Part shown: one piece after another, positions 43,029-52,393 of the stretch
Layout: each line of letters opens with the position of its first letter
Position numbering within the stretch: position 1 is the stretch's first letter
Assembly: GCF_900102465.1 (NCBI RefSeq)
Contig: NZ_FNBW01000007.1
Span: 245,115 to 309,114 of the forward strand
From: Thalassobaculum litoreum DSM 18839
Lineage (GTDB): Bacteria > Pseudomonadota > Alphaproteobacteria > Thalassobaculales > Thalassobaculaceae
DNA: 64,000 bases
Direction of reading: 5' to 3'
Notes under the pieces: generated by a model
The model's input: the letters and a program-made list of their open reading frames with translations, nothing else
The model's database searches: none
Told to the model about the DNA's origin: nothing
Translations under genes and position numbers: made by a program

Positions 43029-44102
43029 TCAGGCCGCCGGCCGGGGGGCGTCCTCTTCGGCGGTCGGGATCGCCGGCACCAGGGCCCGGACCAGGTCGGT
43101 CATGTCGAGCCGACCGACGACCCGGTCGTCCTGCACGACCTTGAAGCAAGCCGAGCTGTCGCCCCGCGACTGCGCGATCACGTCCTCCAGCGTCGCCTCG
43201 GCGTCGACCGCGTCGTCCACGCCCTCCAGGTCGGCATCGCGGCGCATCACCGAGCGGACGCGCAGCACCCGCGCCCGGTTGATGTCGGTGATGAACTCCT
43301 CGACATAGGCATCGGCCGGTTTCATCAGGATCTTCTGCGGCTCGCCCTGCTGGACGATGAAGCCGTCCTTGAGGATCACCAGCTTGTCGGCGAGCTTCAG
43401 CGCTTCGTCCAGGTCGTGGGTGATGAACACCACGGTCTTGTGCAGTTCTTCCTGGAGTTCCAGGAGCAGGTTCTGCATGTCGGTGCGGATCAGCGGGTCG
43501 AGCGCGGAGAACGCCTCGTCCATGAGCATGATCGGCGCATTCGACGTCAGCGCCCGGGCCAGGCCGACACGCTGCTGCATGCCGCCGGAGAGCTGGTTCG
43601 GGTGCTGGTTGGCCTGACCCTGGAGGCCGACTCGGTCGAGCCATTTGTTCGCTTCGGCCTGCCGGTCGTCCTTGGCGAACCCGCGCACCGCCAGCGGCAT
43701 GGCGGCGTTTTCCAGCACCGTGCGGTGCGGCAGCAGGGCGAATTTCTGGAACACCATCGACATGGTTTCCTGGCGCAGGGTCCGCAGCCTGCTCTCGCCG
43801 AAGTCGAGGATGTTCTCGCCGTCGACCTCGACCGTCCCGGCGGTCGGCCGGATCAGCAGGTTGAGGTGGCGAATCAGCGTCGACTTGCCCGAGCCGGACA
43901 GGCCCATGATGACCGTGATCTTGCCGTCGGGGATATCGATGTTGATATCGCTCAGGCCCAGGACGTGATTGTGCTGGTCCAACAGCTCCGGCTTGGAAAG
44001 TCCCTGGGTGACGTGCTCCATCGCTCCCTCCGGATCGTCTCCGAAGATCTTGTAGAGGTGTTTCAGCGCGACCCGGGTTTCGGGAGATTTTTGCTCGGTC
44101 AT
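43029..44102 (-). CDS. proV: Glycine betaine/proline ABC transporter ATP-binding protein
   Basis: 357 residues. Walker A GLSGSGKST, Q-loop FQKFALLPHRTV, signature LSGGMQQRVGLARAL, Walker B IMLMDEAFSALD and H-loop THDLDEALKLADK; C-terminal CBS-type region (about 270-345, VIAQSRGDSSACFKVVQDDRVVGRLDMTDLVRAL) typical of ProV/OpuAA. An N-terminal 55-residue extension (KHLYKIFGDDPEGAMEHVTQGLSK) is also the ProV pattern. Last gene of proXWV, 11 bp after proW. Confidence 0.96.
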   Translation of the reverse strand: MTEQKSPETRVALKHLYKIFGDDPEGAMEHVTQGLSKPELLDQHNHVLGLSDINIDIPDGKITVIMGLSGSGKSTLIRHLNLLIRPTAGTVEVDGENILDFGESRLRTLRQETMSMVFQKFALLPHRTVLENAAMPLAVRGFAKDDRQAEANKWLDRVGLQGQANQHPNQLSGGMQQRVGLARALTSNAPIMLMDEAFSALDPLIRTDMQNLLLELQEELHKTVVFITHDLDEALKLADKLVILKDGFIVQQGEPQKILMKPADAYVEEFITDINRARVLRVRSVMRRDADLEGVDDAVDAEATLEDVIAQSRGDSSACFKVVQDDRVVGRLDMTDLVRALVPAIPTAEEDAPRPAA

Positions 44103-44113
44103 GACGGGTCCCC

Positions 44114-45154
44114 TCAATGCTGCTGGACGGAGTTGATGCGCTGGAGCGCCGCCTTGGTGACCCGGTCGAGGATCACCGCCAGCAGCACGATCCCGAGGCC
44201 GGCGACGAGGCCGACACCGAGCTCGAGGTTGCGGATTCCGCGCAGCACAAGAACGCCGAGGCCGGGGGCGGAGACCAGCGACGCGATCACCACCATCGCC
44301 AGCGACATCATGATGGTCTGGTTCACGCCGGCCATGATGGTCGGCAGGGCGAGGGGGATCTGGACACCGAAGAGTTTCTGGCGCTGGGACATGCCGAAGG
44401 CGTCGGCCGCCTCGATCACGTCCTTGTCGACCAGACGGATGCCGAGATCGGTCAGCCGGATCACCGGTACGATCGCGTAGAGGATGATGGCGATGCCGAA
44501 CAGCTTGGATTCGGTGACGCTGAACAGGAAGATCAGCGGGATCAGATAGACGAAGGGCGGCAGGGTCTGGAGCATGTCCAGCACCGGCGTGGTCATCCGC
44601 CGCATGGAATCGCTGCGCGACATCAGGATGCCGATCGGCACTCCGATCAGGACGCACAGGAAGGCGCAGACGAAGATGATCGACAGCGTCTGCATGGCGT
44701 AGTCGTACTGGTCGATGAAGGCGAGGCCGGCGAGGCTGACGCCGACGAAGGTGACCAGGGCGGCCGACCGCGAGACCAGCCAGACGACAAGCAGAAGGGC
44801 CGGAATGACGATCCACCATGGCGTGGCCAGCATGCCGTAGAGCGCGCCGTCGAGCATCCAGCTCAGCGGCTGGGTCACCGGGTCGAGGACGACCTTCAGG
44901 CTGTCCTTGATGCTGAGAAACCCCTGTTCCAGACCCTTGGTCACGTCGCGCGACTGGGGCATGGCCGCGCAGGCGTCGTTCAGGGCGTCGAGGGAGGGGA
45001 ACGGCGTATCCCATAGCGAGACCTGCTGTTCGCCCCCGCCGTCGCCGGAACTCTGCGCGACCAGATCGGACATGGACATCGGGGCGGAGCTGGCCGAGGA
45101 ACCGCACCAGTCCTCAAGCCCCAGGGCTTCGAATATGCCGTCATAGGTGGCCAC
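44114..45154 (-). CDS. proW: Glycine betaine/proline ABC transporter permease
   Basis: 346 residues from GTG 45154, which has GGGAAAGG 8 nt upstream; a GTG seven codons earlier (45175) is less well placed. After a hydrophilic N-terminus of about 95 residues with LSWMLDGALYGMLATPWWIVIPALLL, the BPD permease core carries DMLQTLPPFVYLIPLIFLF and the EAA loop VIEAADAFGMSQRQKLFGVQIPLALPTIMAG, both diagnostic of ProW/OpuAB. It imports betaine-type compatible solutes together with ProV and ProX. Confidence 0.94.
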   Translation of the reverse strand: MATYDGIFEALGLEDWCGSSASSAPMSMSDLVAQSSGDGGGEQQVSLWDTPFPSLDALNDACAAMPQSRDVTKGLEQGFLSIKDSLKVVLDPVTQPLSWMLDGALYGMLATPWWIVIPALLLVVWLVSRSAALVTFVGVSLAGLAFIDQYDYAMQTLSIIFVCAFLCVLIGVPIGILMSRSDSMRRMTTPVLDMLQTLPPFVYLIPLIFLFSVTESKLFGIAIILYAIVPVIRLTDLGIRLVDKDVIEAADAFGMSQRQKLFGVQIPLALPTIMAGVNQTIMMSLAMVVIASLVSAPGLGVLVLRGIRNLELGVGLVAGLGIVLLAVILDRVTKAALQRINSVQQH

Positions 45155-45199
45155 GAAAAATGCCTTTCCCGCCACTCACGCGGCGTCGGACCTTGATAA

Positions 45200-45238
45200 C
45201 AAAAAGAAAAGCGGGGCCGCGCCATGCGCGACCCCGCT
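45200..45238 (-). terminator. Intrinsic terminator/attenuator between proX and proW
   Basis: On the transcribed strand a 12-bp stem (AGCGGGGUCGCG/CGCGGCCCCGCU, one G-U pair) with a 5-nt loop is followed at once by TTTTCTTTTTG, a textbook Rho-independent terminator. It lies 15 nt after the proX stop and about 45 nt before proW. Partial read-through would make more ProX than ProW/ProV. Confidence 0.85.
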
Positions 45239-45253
45239 CGTAGGATCGGCGTA

Positions 45254-46225
45254 TCAGCTAGCGCTCAGAACCGAGGCAAGCTTCTCGCGGGCGTCGTCAT
45301 TGAGCCAGGACGACCAGGTGTCCTTGTTGGTCGTCAGGTAGTGGACGGCGGCCTCTTCGGCGGAGGCGTTGTTCTCGTCCATCCACGCCAGAAGCGCGCT
45401 CATGGTGGCGGTCTTGAAGCTGATGTTGCTCATCAGCTCGGCGATCTCGGGCTCACGCTCCTTGAAGCTGGACGTCACCGAGGTCAGGACCGGAGCCGCC
45501 GGGAAATCCGACACGCCCGGATCGGCGGTATCCTGATTCTGGTTCGCCGCGTGGATGTCCTTCTTGTACTCGCCGAGGTCGACGCGGGTCATCTCGTACT
45601 TGCCGAGCGGAACCGTCGGGCCCCAGTAGTAGCCGAACCAGGGCTCCTCGTTCTCATAGGCCGCGGCCATCGAGGTGGCCAGCGTCTCGCCGGAGCCGTG
45701 GTTGAACACCTCGATACCGGAGGATTCCAGGTCGAGGGCGCGGACCAGGTTATCGCTCACCACCCGGCAGCCCCAGCCGCTCGGGCAGTTGTTGAAGCGT
45801 CCGCCGACCAGCTCGGGATTCTTCATGATCCCCTCGATGGTCTTCAGCTCGGGATATTCCTCGGCGAGGTAGGTCGGGATCCACCAGCCCTCGACGCCAC
45901 CCGGCGACAGGACTTTGGCGACCCGCTCGATCTTGCCCTGGTCCTCCAGGCGCGCATAGGCATCGCCGGTGGAGTTCAGCCAGAGCTCGGTGACGATGTC
46001 CGGCTCGCCGTTCTCGGCGACCGAGGTCACCGCGGGCACGGTGTCGGACGGCACGACCGTGACCTCACAGCCATAGCCCTGCTCCATGATGAACTTCGAG
46101 ACGCTGGTCACAACCGAGGCCGAAGCCCAGTTCATCTCGGTTATTGAGACCTCGCCGCAGTCGGCGTTCGCCGCGGCGGGCACCATGAATGCACCAGCCG
46201 CGAGACCGATTGCCAACTTCCTCAT
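45254..46225 (-). CDS. proX: Glycine betaine/proline-type substrate-binding protein
   Basis: 323 residues with a Sec signal peptide (1-21, ANA-DC). The OpuAC/ProX fold is visible: EVSITEMNWASASVVTSVSKFIMEQGYGCEV, DIVTELW, GWWIPTYLAEEYPELKTIEGI, GSGETLATSMAAAYENEEPWFGYYWGPT. Trp residues (NWAS, GWW, WFGYYW) could form the aromatic cage for a quaternary amine. CTCCTGCAG-type spacing to the ATG is ordinary (GGAG in the mRNA leader). First gene of proXWV, divergent from the AraC gene. Confidence 0.94.
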   Translation of the reverse strand: MRKLAIGLAAGAFMVPAAANADCGEVSITEMNWASASVVTSVSKFIMEQGYGCEVTVVPSDTVPAVTSVAENGEPDIVTELWLNSTGDAYARLEDQGKIERVAKVLSPGGVEGWWIPTYLAEEYPELKTIEGIMKNPELVGGRFNNCPSGWGCRVVSDNLVRALDLESSGIEVFNHGSGETLATSMAAAYENEEPWFGYYWGPTVPLGKYEMTRVDLGEYKKDIHAANQNQDTADPGVSDFPAAPVLTSVTSSFKEREPEIAELMSNISFKTATMSALLAWMDENNASAEEAAVHYLTTNKDTWSSWLNDDAREKLASVLSAS

Positions 46226-46787
46226 GTAAATTCTCCTGCACTCAGTTCCGGCCGATGCCTGAAAGCCCGATGGAGTCCGGGGCGCTGAATCGCGCCGACA
46301 TCTCAAGCATCCAAGCAGAGACCGTTGGAATCGTCGGGGCGCCGGATACGGCCGCTGTTGGACCGATGGCGCATGGCGGCCGCCGCATTTACGTGCGAGG
46401 GGCCTGAGCAGCCTCCGAGGCCACGGATGGCCCCCGGAAGACATGACAGCGCCCGACCGCCGCCAATGGCTAACACTTTAGTCTGATCCGCCGGGTGTCA
46501 ACCGGCGCTGCCACATTTTTGCCATTCGCGCGGCACCGGCTCCCCCGGTCCGGCGCCTCTACCTGCGCGAAACGCCAGGTGTCGGAGCGCTCAAGACCGC
46601 CCGATTTAGTCTGATCCGTCAAAAACCCGATCGGGGCGATGGCCGGGGCACATGCGCAGGGCTTTGCCGGACGTCCCCGATTCTGTGCCGTTCCGTGCAG
46701 TTTGATCGCGGACGGCGCTCGTAGGGTTGTATTCACGGTGGGCGGCGGACTACCGTCCGACGACGTTCTTATCTAGTAAAAACAAGA
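46226..46787. other. Divergent regulatory region between proX and an AraC gene
   Basis: 562 bp. It contains two copies of a 14-bp direct repeat (46477-46490 and 46605-46618), likely regulator sites. No gene or RNA is recognised in the rest. Confidence 0.55.
46477..46618. promoter_or_regulatory. 14-bp direct repeats, candidate AraC-type operators
   Basis: TTTAGTCTGATCCG occurs at 46477-46490 and again at 46605-46618, with a conserved C two bases later. The same orientation and 128-bp offset suit an AraC-family regulator binding direct repeats between proXWV and its neighbouring AraC gene. Confidence 0.5.
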
Positions 46788-47939
46788 ATGGGGCGCCGGT
46801 CCCAACCACGAAGTCCCGGACCAGCGTCTGCGTATTCCTCGGGGCGGGGAACGACGCAGGAGCATCAGTTGCAGAGGCATCCAGTCACCGACGGCGGAAC
46901 AGGCGTTCAGCGGGTCCCCAACACCGTATTCGACGTGGACATGGTGGCCCGCCCGGAGCGGTATGACGTCTGGCGCGACAGCATCTCGTGCATTTTTCAA
47001 GCGGATGCGGACAAGGAGGCGAGGGGGCAGGATTTCCACGCCCTTGTCGACGCCAACATGTTCGGGCCCCTCATGCTCGCGCGGACCGAAAGCCACGAGC
47101 ACGTCTGGCGACGCACCTCGGCCATCATGGCGCGCGACGGCATGGACCATTACATGATCCAGGCCTACGAGCGCGGCCAGCTGCAGTGGGGCGGGGGGCT
47201 CGGCGACCAGACTCTGCCGGAGCGCGGCCTGCTCATCGTCGACCTCGCGCAACCGCTCGAATCCAGATCGTCGGAGTTTCGGAACCTCTCCCTCATCATC
47301 CCGCGCGAGATGCTCGATGGGGCGCTTCAATCGCCCAACGACCAGCATATGCGGGTGCTGAGCGGCGAGGAGCCGATCGTCACCCTGCTGCGCGACCACA
47401 TGGTCTCGCTCAAGAACCTGGCCGATCAGATGAGCCTTCAGCAGGCGGTGGAGATCGCCCCGGCGACTGTCGGACTGGCGGCGGCGTGCCTCAACACGGT
47501 CGTGGACGAGGAGGCCCCGTCCCAGGCCGCCGGGGTGGCCATGGCGCAACTTACCGTGATCCGGCGTTTCATCGAGACGCACCTGGCGGAACCGGCGCTC
47601 TCCGCCGATTGGATCGCCGGCCGTGTCGGGGTGTCGCGATCGAAACTCTACCGGCTCTTCGATCCCTTCGGCGGGGTCGTCGCCTATATCCGCGACCGCC
47701 GCCTGCGCCGCGCGCTGCTCGCCCTGAGCGACAGCCGGGAACGCCATCGACCGATCTACGACATCGCGTTGGACGCCGGCTATTCGAGCGATGCAGCCTT
47801 CAGTCGGGCGTTCCGCTCGCGCTACGGCGTGGCGCCCCGGGACATTCGCCGCACGCCGTATGTCTACGGCGACGCCATCGGCGACCTCGACAATGTCGAT
47901 CGCCGCTACGAGCGCTGGCTGCATCATCTGTCGGTCTGA
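46788..47939 (+). CDS. AraC-family regulator with AraC_binding_2-type sensor
   Basis: 383 residues from ATG 46788; the first about 45 residues are low-complexity and the start could lie later. Sensor domain about 48-220 (FDVDMVARPERYDVWRDSISCIFQ, MFGPLMLARTES, RGLLIVDLAQPLESRSSEFRNLSLIIPREML). The DNA-binding AraC domain (about 270-365) has ADWIAGRVGVSRSKLYRLFDPFGGVVAYIRDRRLRRALLAL and IYDIALDAGYSSDAAFSRAFRSRYGVAPRDIR. Divergent from proXWV, with paired direct repeats between them, so it is the likely regulator of betaine uptake. Confidence 0.88.
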   Translation: MGRRSQPRSPGPASAYSSGRGTTQEHQLQRHPVTDGGTGVQRVPNTVFDVDMVARPERYDVWRDSISCIFQADADKEARGQDFHALVDANMFGPLMLARTESHEHVWRRTSAIMARDGMDHYMIQAYERGQLQWGGGLGDQTLPERGLLIVDLAQPLESRSSEFRNLSLIIPREMLDGALQSPNDQHMRVLSGEEPIVTLLRDHMVSLKNLADQMSLQQAVEIAPATVGLAAACLNTVVDEEAPSQAAGVAMAQLTVIRRFIETHLAEPALSADWIAGRVGVSRSKLYRLFDPFGGVVAYIRDRRLRRALLALSDSRERHRPIYDIALDAGYSSDAAFSRAFRSRYGVAPRDIRRTPYVYGDAIGDLDNVDRRYERWLHHLSV

Positions 47940-48197
47940 GCGAACCGCCCGCCCAGAGCCCCGCTCTTGCCCGTCCTTCTGCAAAAAACAGACGCACGGT
48001 CGCAAATCCGAAACGTCCGGTACGGCGCCGGGCTCCGGATGCGGGCAATTTTGTCCGGAGACCCGATAACGATCAGACCGGACAATGTCGAAACAGACCT
48101 GGGAGAATTGGCCGCTCCGCGGCGCCGGGCCATGGCTTGGCGCGGTCGTCGGCCGCGGGAAGGGCCACCATCCTGATATCCGTCAGGGGGCGGCTCG

Positions 48198-51113
48198 ATG
48201 GTAGCCTTCACGCTGACCACGGGCGCCGACGCGCCGACCCTGTCCACCGGGAACGATACGGTCACCGGGTCGCAGGCCGGCAGCCTCAACGCCACGGACA
48301 CGATCAACGGCCTGGCCGGATCCGACACGCTGACCCTGTCGGCGGTGCAGACAGTTACCTTCGGGGCCTCGACGCTGACCAATGTCGAGACGGTGACCGT
48401 CACCGCCGGCGCGCAGAACATCACCACCCATGACGGGACGGTGGCCGCCGGCCAGAGCCTGACCGTCGATGCCTCCGCCAGTGCGGCGACCCTCTCCTGG
48501 GACGGCTCGGCGGAGAGCGACGGCAGTTTCACCCTGATCGGCTCCGATCAGACCGACACCCTGATCGGCGGTGCCGGCAACGATCTGCTGTCCGGCAATG
48601 TCGGCGGCGACAGGCTGAGCGGCGGCGCCGGCAACGACACGGTGACCTACGGCAACGAGGCGGCGGACGACGACACCCTGGACGGCGGCGCCGGGACCGA
48701 CATGATCCGGGTCACGAACTACGGTGACTTCAGCGATGCGGGCGCCATCACCGGGTTCGAGGTGATCTCGGTCTCCAACGGCGCCACGGCGGTCTTCGCC
48801 GATACCTTCGGCGGCACCACCACCGCCCTGGTCGGCGGCGGAAGCTTCGGCTTCTATGTCCGAAGCGGCACGAGCCTGGACCTCAGCAACCTCGACGTCA
48901 GCGGCCTGACGGCCGGCACCGCCAGCGTCACTCTGGCCGCCTTCGACGCCGATGCCGCGACGCTGATCGCGCCGACCGGGTTCGCCGTGACCATCGGCGG
49001 GAAGTCCGGCGCGGATCTGCTGCGCGGCGGCTCCAAGGGCGACACCGTCACCGGCGGCGCCGGCGGCGACACGATCAGCGGGGCCGGCGGCGAAGATTGG
49101 CTGACCGCCGGTGCCGGCGCGGACCTGGTCTATGGCGGCGCCGGCAACGACGTGTTGAGCGGCGGCGCCGACAACGACGTGCTGAGCGGCGGCAGCGGCG
49201 ACGACGATCTCTCGGGCCAGGCCGGCGACGACCGGCTCATGGGCGGCACCGGCACGGACTTCCTGACGGGGGGCGACGGTGCGGATACCCTGCTGGGCGA
49301 GGCGGGGGAGGACTCGCTCTCGGGCGGTGACGGCAACGACGTGCTGAGCGGTGGGGCCGCCTCCGACGTGCTCTGCGGCGAGGCCGGCGACGACCGGGTC
49401 GTCGGGGGCGCCGGCGGCGACGAGCTGTGTGGCGGCAGCGGCAGCGATACCGTGGCGGGCGGCTCGGGAGCCGACGATATCGGCGGCGGCGGCGGCGCGG
49501 ACCTGCTCTCCGGCGGCGCGGGGAACGACACCCTGACCGGTGGCGCCGGCTCCGACACCCTGTCGGGCGGGGCCGGCGCGGACTGGTTCGTGATCGGCGA
49601 CGGCGACACGGTGGCGGACTGGGGGACAGGCGATAGCCTGGCCCTGATCGGCGCGTCCGGTCTGACCGCCGCGGGGATCTCGCGGAACGGCGATACCCTA
49701 TCCTTCGATACCGACGGCAACGGCAGTGCCGATGTGACGATCACCGCGACCGGCCTGGCGTCGGGCGCAAGCTTCACGGTCACGCCCGAGACCGGTTACC
49801 GGAGCGTCACCTACACCGCCCCGGCTCCCTCCGGCGGATCGTCCGGCGGCGGCGGGGGCTCGGGCCTGTCGGTCGACGACAATCCGGCCCAGGCGGGAAC
49901 GGGCGACCCGAGCCGCGTGCTGACCAACAACGGCCAGACGACGGGCTCGGCCGCCATCGTCGAGAACACCGGCAACAACGGCAACACCGTGACGGCGAGC
50001 CTGCCGGGCGGCACCTCCCTGACCGCGTCCGGCCCGGCCGCCGCCGTGAGCGGCAGTTCGGCGCTCTCCACCCTGCTGACGGCGATCGAGGCCCGCGGGC
50101 CGCTGGGCCCGGACCCGGTGCTGGACAGCGCGCGAGGCTATCTCGACATGCTGTCCGGCAGCACCAAGCTCGACATCCGCACCATCGTGCCGTCGGCCGG
50201 AGGCACGGCGCCGGCGGATCCCTTCGTCATTTCGGGCACCACCCCATCCGGCGCGGGCTCCCAGGCGGAAGCCTTCGTGCTCGACGTCTCGTCGCTGCCG
50301 AGCGGCAGCGTCGTGCAGCTCGACAATATCGAGTTCGTCTCGGTGATCGGCAGCGCCTCGATCGTCGGCGGGGACGGAGACAACTACGTGGTGGGCGACG
50401 ACGCGGCCCAGTACATCTCGCTGGGGATCGGCGACGACACCCTGGCCGGTGGCGGCGGGAACGACATCGTCGGCTCCGGCGCCGGGACGGATTTCCTGCA
50501 GGGGGACGGCGGCAACGACATCGTCTTCGGCGGCGCCGAGGCCGACACGGTGCTGGGCGGCGTCAACGAGGACGTGGTCTATGGAAACCAGGGACGCGAT
50601 GTCCTCTACGGCAACCAGGGGCTGGACTCGCTCTATGGCGGGCAGGAGGCGGATGTCGCGTTCGGCGGCCAGCATCCCGACATCGTCTACGGCAATCTCG
50701 GCACCGACACGCTCTACGGCAATCTCGGGGCGGACACGCTCTACGGCGGCCAGGATGACGACGTTCTGTATGCCGGTTCGAGCGCGCCGGACGCCGGCGC
50801 CGACGTCCTGTTCGGCAACCTGGGGAACGACACGCTGGTCGCCGGCAAGGGCAATGCCGTCCTGTCCGGCGGCGCCGGGGCGGACCGTTTCCAGGTCGGC
50901 GAGGACGGCATCGACATTGTCGCCGATTTCTCGGCCGCCGAGGGCGACGTGGTGGCCGTGCCGGTGACGCTGGACAGGCTGGCGACCCTGCTTGCCGGGG
51001 CGACGGTCAACGAGGCCGGCGAGAGCGAGATTGATTTCGGCCAAGGCGCCGTTGTGAGGTTCGTCGGCATTGCCCCCGACGACCTGAACCTCTCCATGTT
51101 CGACGTGATCTGA
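48198..51113 (+). CDS. Large RTX (haemolysin-type Ca2+-binding repeat) protein
   Basis: 971 residues without an N-terminal signal peptide, as expected for type I secretion. Beta-rich N-terminus (1-110); RTX nonapeptides (GGxGxDxLx) at about 116-150, a long block at about 267-461, a Gly/Ser linker (about 544-556), a unique domain (about 560-725), and a second repeat array (about 726-900) of a different flavour (YGNQGRDVLYGN, YGGQEADVAFGG). The C-terminal 60 residues (VGEDGIDIVADF ... LSMFDVI) look like the secretion tail. Cys393 and Cys411 sit exactly two nonapeptides apart inside the first array. Likely an extracellular Ca2+-stabilised surface-layer or adhesion protein. No T1SS exporter genes are adjacent. 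Confidence 0.88.
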   Translation: MVAFTLTTGADAPTLSTGNDTVTGSQAGSLNATDTINGLAGSDTLTLSAVQTVTFGASTLTNVETVTVTAGAQNITTHDGTVAAGQSLTVDASASAATLSWDGSAESDGSFTLIGSDQTDTLIGGAGNDLLSGNVGGDRLSGGAGNDTVTYGNEAADDDTLDGGAGTDMIRVTNYGDFSDAGAITGFEVISVSNGATAVFADTFGGTTTALVGGGSFGFYVRSGTSLDLSNLDVSGLTAGTASVTLAAFDADAATLIAPTGFAVTIGGKSGADLLRGGSKGDTVTGGAGGDTISGAGGEDWLTAGAGADLVYGGAGNDVLSGGADNDVLSGGSGDDDLSGQAGDDRLMGGTGTDFLTGGDGADTLLGEAGEDSLSGGDGNDVLSGGAASDVLCGEAGDDRVVGGAGGDELCGGSGSDTVAGGSGADDIGGGGGADLLSGGAGNDTLTGGAGSDTLSGGAGADWFVIGDGDTVADWGTGDSLALIGASGLTAAGISRNGDTLSFDTDGNGSADVTITATGLASGASFTVTPETGYRSVTYTAPAPSGGSSGGGGGSGLSVDDNPAQAGTGDPSRVLTNNGQTTGSAAIVENTGNNGNTVTASLPGGTSLTASGPAAAVSGSSALSTLLTAIEARGPLGPDPVLDSARGYLDMLSGSTKLDIRTIVPSAGGTAPADPFVISGTTPSGAGSQAEAFVLDVSSLPSGSVVQLDNIEFVSVIGSASIVGGDGDNYVVGDDAAQYISLGIGDDTLAGGGGNDIVGSGAGTDFLQGDGGNDIVFGGAEADTVLGGVNEDVVYGNQGRDVLYGNQGLDSLYGGQEADVAFGGQHPDIVYGNLGTDTLYGNLGADTLYGGQDDDVLYAGSSAPDAGADVLFGNLGNDTLVAGKGNAVLSGGAGADRFQVGEDGIDIVADFSAAEGDVVAVPVTLDRLATLLAGATVNEAGESEIDFGQGAVVRFVGIAPDDLNLSMFDVI

Positions 51114-51140
51114 CGCAGCGGCCCCCGCCCGAGACGCCCG

Positions 51141-51605
51141 CTACAGGCCGAGGGCGGAGAGGCCGGGGTGATCCTGCGGGCGCGGGCCCCGGGGCCAGTG
51201 GAACAGCCGCTGATCTTCAGCGATCGGGAGGTCGTTGATCGAGGCGAGACGCCGCCGCATCAGGCCGTCGGACGCGAACTCCCAGTTCTCGTTGCCATAG
51301 GCGCGGAACCAGGACCCGCTGTCGTCGTGGTACTCGTAGGCGAAGCGGACGGCGATGCGGTCGCCGGTGTAGGCCCAGAGCTCCTTGATCAGCCGATAGT
51401 CGTGCTCGCGGGCCCATTTCCGGGACAGGAACGCGACGATCCGGTCGCGTCCGCTGAAGATCTCCGCACGGTTTCGCCACTGGCTGTCGGGGGTGTAGGC
51501 CAGCGATACCTGCTCGGGCGACCGCCCGTTCCAGGCGTCCTCGGCCTTGCGCACCTTGAGCGCGGCGGTCTCCGCGTCGAAGGGCGGTAGGGGTGGTCGG
51601 CTCAT
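51141..51605 (-). CDS. DUF1348/NTF2-like small protein
   Basis: 154 residues, cytoplasmic. The sequence [80 protein letters not shown] (given as family region) is characteristic of DUF1348 proteins with an NTF2-like cone fold. Members are widespread and uncharacterised; some are near oxidative-stress genes. It lies 94 bp downstream of the AhpD-like gene on the same strand and is probably in the TetR regulon. Confidence 0.88.
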   Translation of the reverse strand: MSRPPLPPFDAETAALKVRKAEDAWNGRSPEQVSLAYTPDSQWRNRAEIFSGRDRIVAFLSRKWAREHDYRLIKELWAYTGDRIAVRFAYEYHDDSGSWFRAYGNENWEFASDGLMRRRLASINDLPIAEDQRLFHWPRGPRPQDHPGLSALGL

Positions 51606-51699
51606 CGGTCGTCTCCTTGTTTCGCCGGTCCTTGTCTTGTCGGGCGGGAAGGCATGCCGCGGGCGCGGGGGGAGGGGCGGCCCGCGGCATGTCCGGGGA

Positions 51700-52248
51700 T
51701 CAGGCGGCGCTCGCGCGGACCGCGGGGAAGTCGATCGGCGTGCCGAACGCCTCGTTGACGTAGTTGGTCAGCGTGTTCAGCGCGACATGGGCGACGATCT
51801 CGACGATCTCGGCATCGCCGTAGCCGGCCAACCGGACCGCGGAGACATCGGACTCGCTCACCTTGCCGCGCTGCTGCACCAGCTTCACCGCGAAGCGGAC
51901 GGCGGCGTCGGCGGTCGGATCGTTGGAGGCGCCGGCCCGGTTCGCCGCGATCTCGGCGTCGTCCAGCTTGGCCAGGTTCTTGCCCAGATAGGTGTGGGCC
52001 GACAGGCAGTAGTCGCAGCCGTTGATCTGGGCCACGGCCAGGGCGATCCGCTCGCGCGTCTGCGGCTTCAGCGCGCCCTTGGCCAGCGCACCGTTCAGGC
52101 CGAGATAGCCCTCCAGCGCCGCCGGGCTGTTGGCGGTCAGGCGGAACAGGTTCGGAACGCTGCCGAGCATCTTCTTCACCCCTTCCAGCAGCGGCTGGGA
52201 GGCGGCGGGGGCGTCGTCGATCGAGGCGGGAAGCGGGATACGGGTCAT
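51700..52248 (-). CDS. AhpD-like carboxymuconolactone decarboxylase-family protein
   Basis: 182 residues from ATG 52248 with AAGGAGATCC upstream. The alkylhydroperoxidase core has the redox CxxC followed by His: [25 protein letters not shown]. It is all-helical, cytoplasmic, and probably reduces peroxides or handles reactive electrophiles. The promoter region contains two TetR-type palindromes and a divergent tetR gene, a frequent arrangement for electrophile- or peroxide-inducible modules. Confidence 0.92.
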   Translation of the reverse strand: MTRIPLPASIDDAPAASQPLLEGVKKMLGSVPNLFRLTANSPAALEGYLGLNGALAKGALKPQTRERIALAVAQINGCDYCLSAHTYLGKNLAKLDDAEIAANRAGASNDPTADAAVRFAVKLVQQRGKVSESDVSAVRLAGYGDAEIVEIVAHVALNTLTNYVNEAFGTPIDFPAVRASAA

Positions 52249-52299
52249 GTCGGATCTCCTTGATGGGCGCCGATGCGCCGTTGCGGTGATCGAGTATAT

Positions 52300-52313
52300 A
52301 CAGACAGGTCTGT
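52300..52313. promoter_or_regulatory. TetR-type operator 1 (AhpD-like side)
   Basis: ACAGACagGTCTGT: 6-bp inverted repeats around 2 nt, 52 bp before the AhpD-like start and embedded in a TATA-rich promoter-like stretch. It shares the core CAGAC-N2-GTCTG with the second site. Confidence 0.7.
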
Positions 52314-52393
52314 CTATTATCAAGGCCCGATTTTCTCAGGCATCTGCAAATTTTTCCGATTCCGCTTCCCATCACGTCGATGTGAATTATATA

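Noticed and set aside
48990..50900. Dense short repeats that might suggest a CRISPR array or VNTR
   Set aside because: They are degenerate 27-bp codon-level repeats encoding RTX nonapeptides in one long frame, with no constant repeat/unique spacer pattern.
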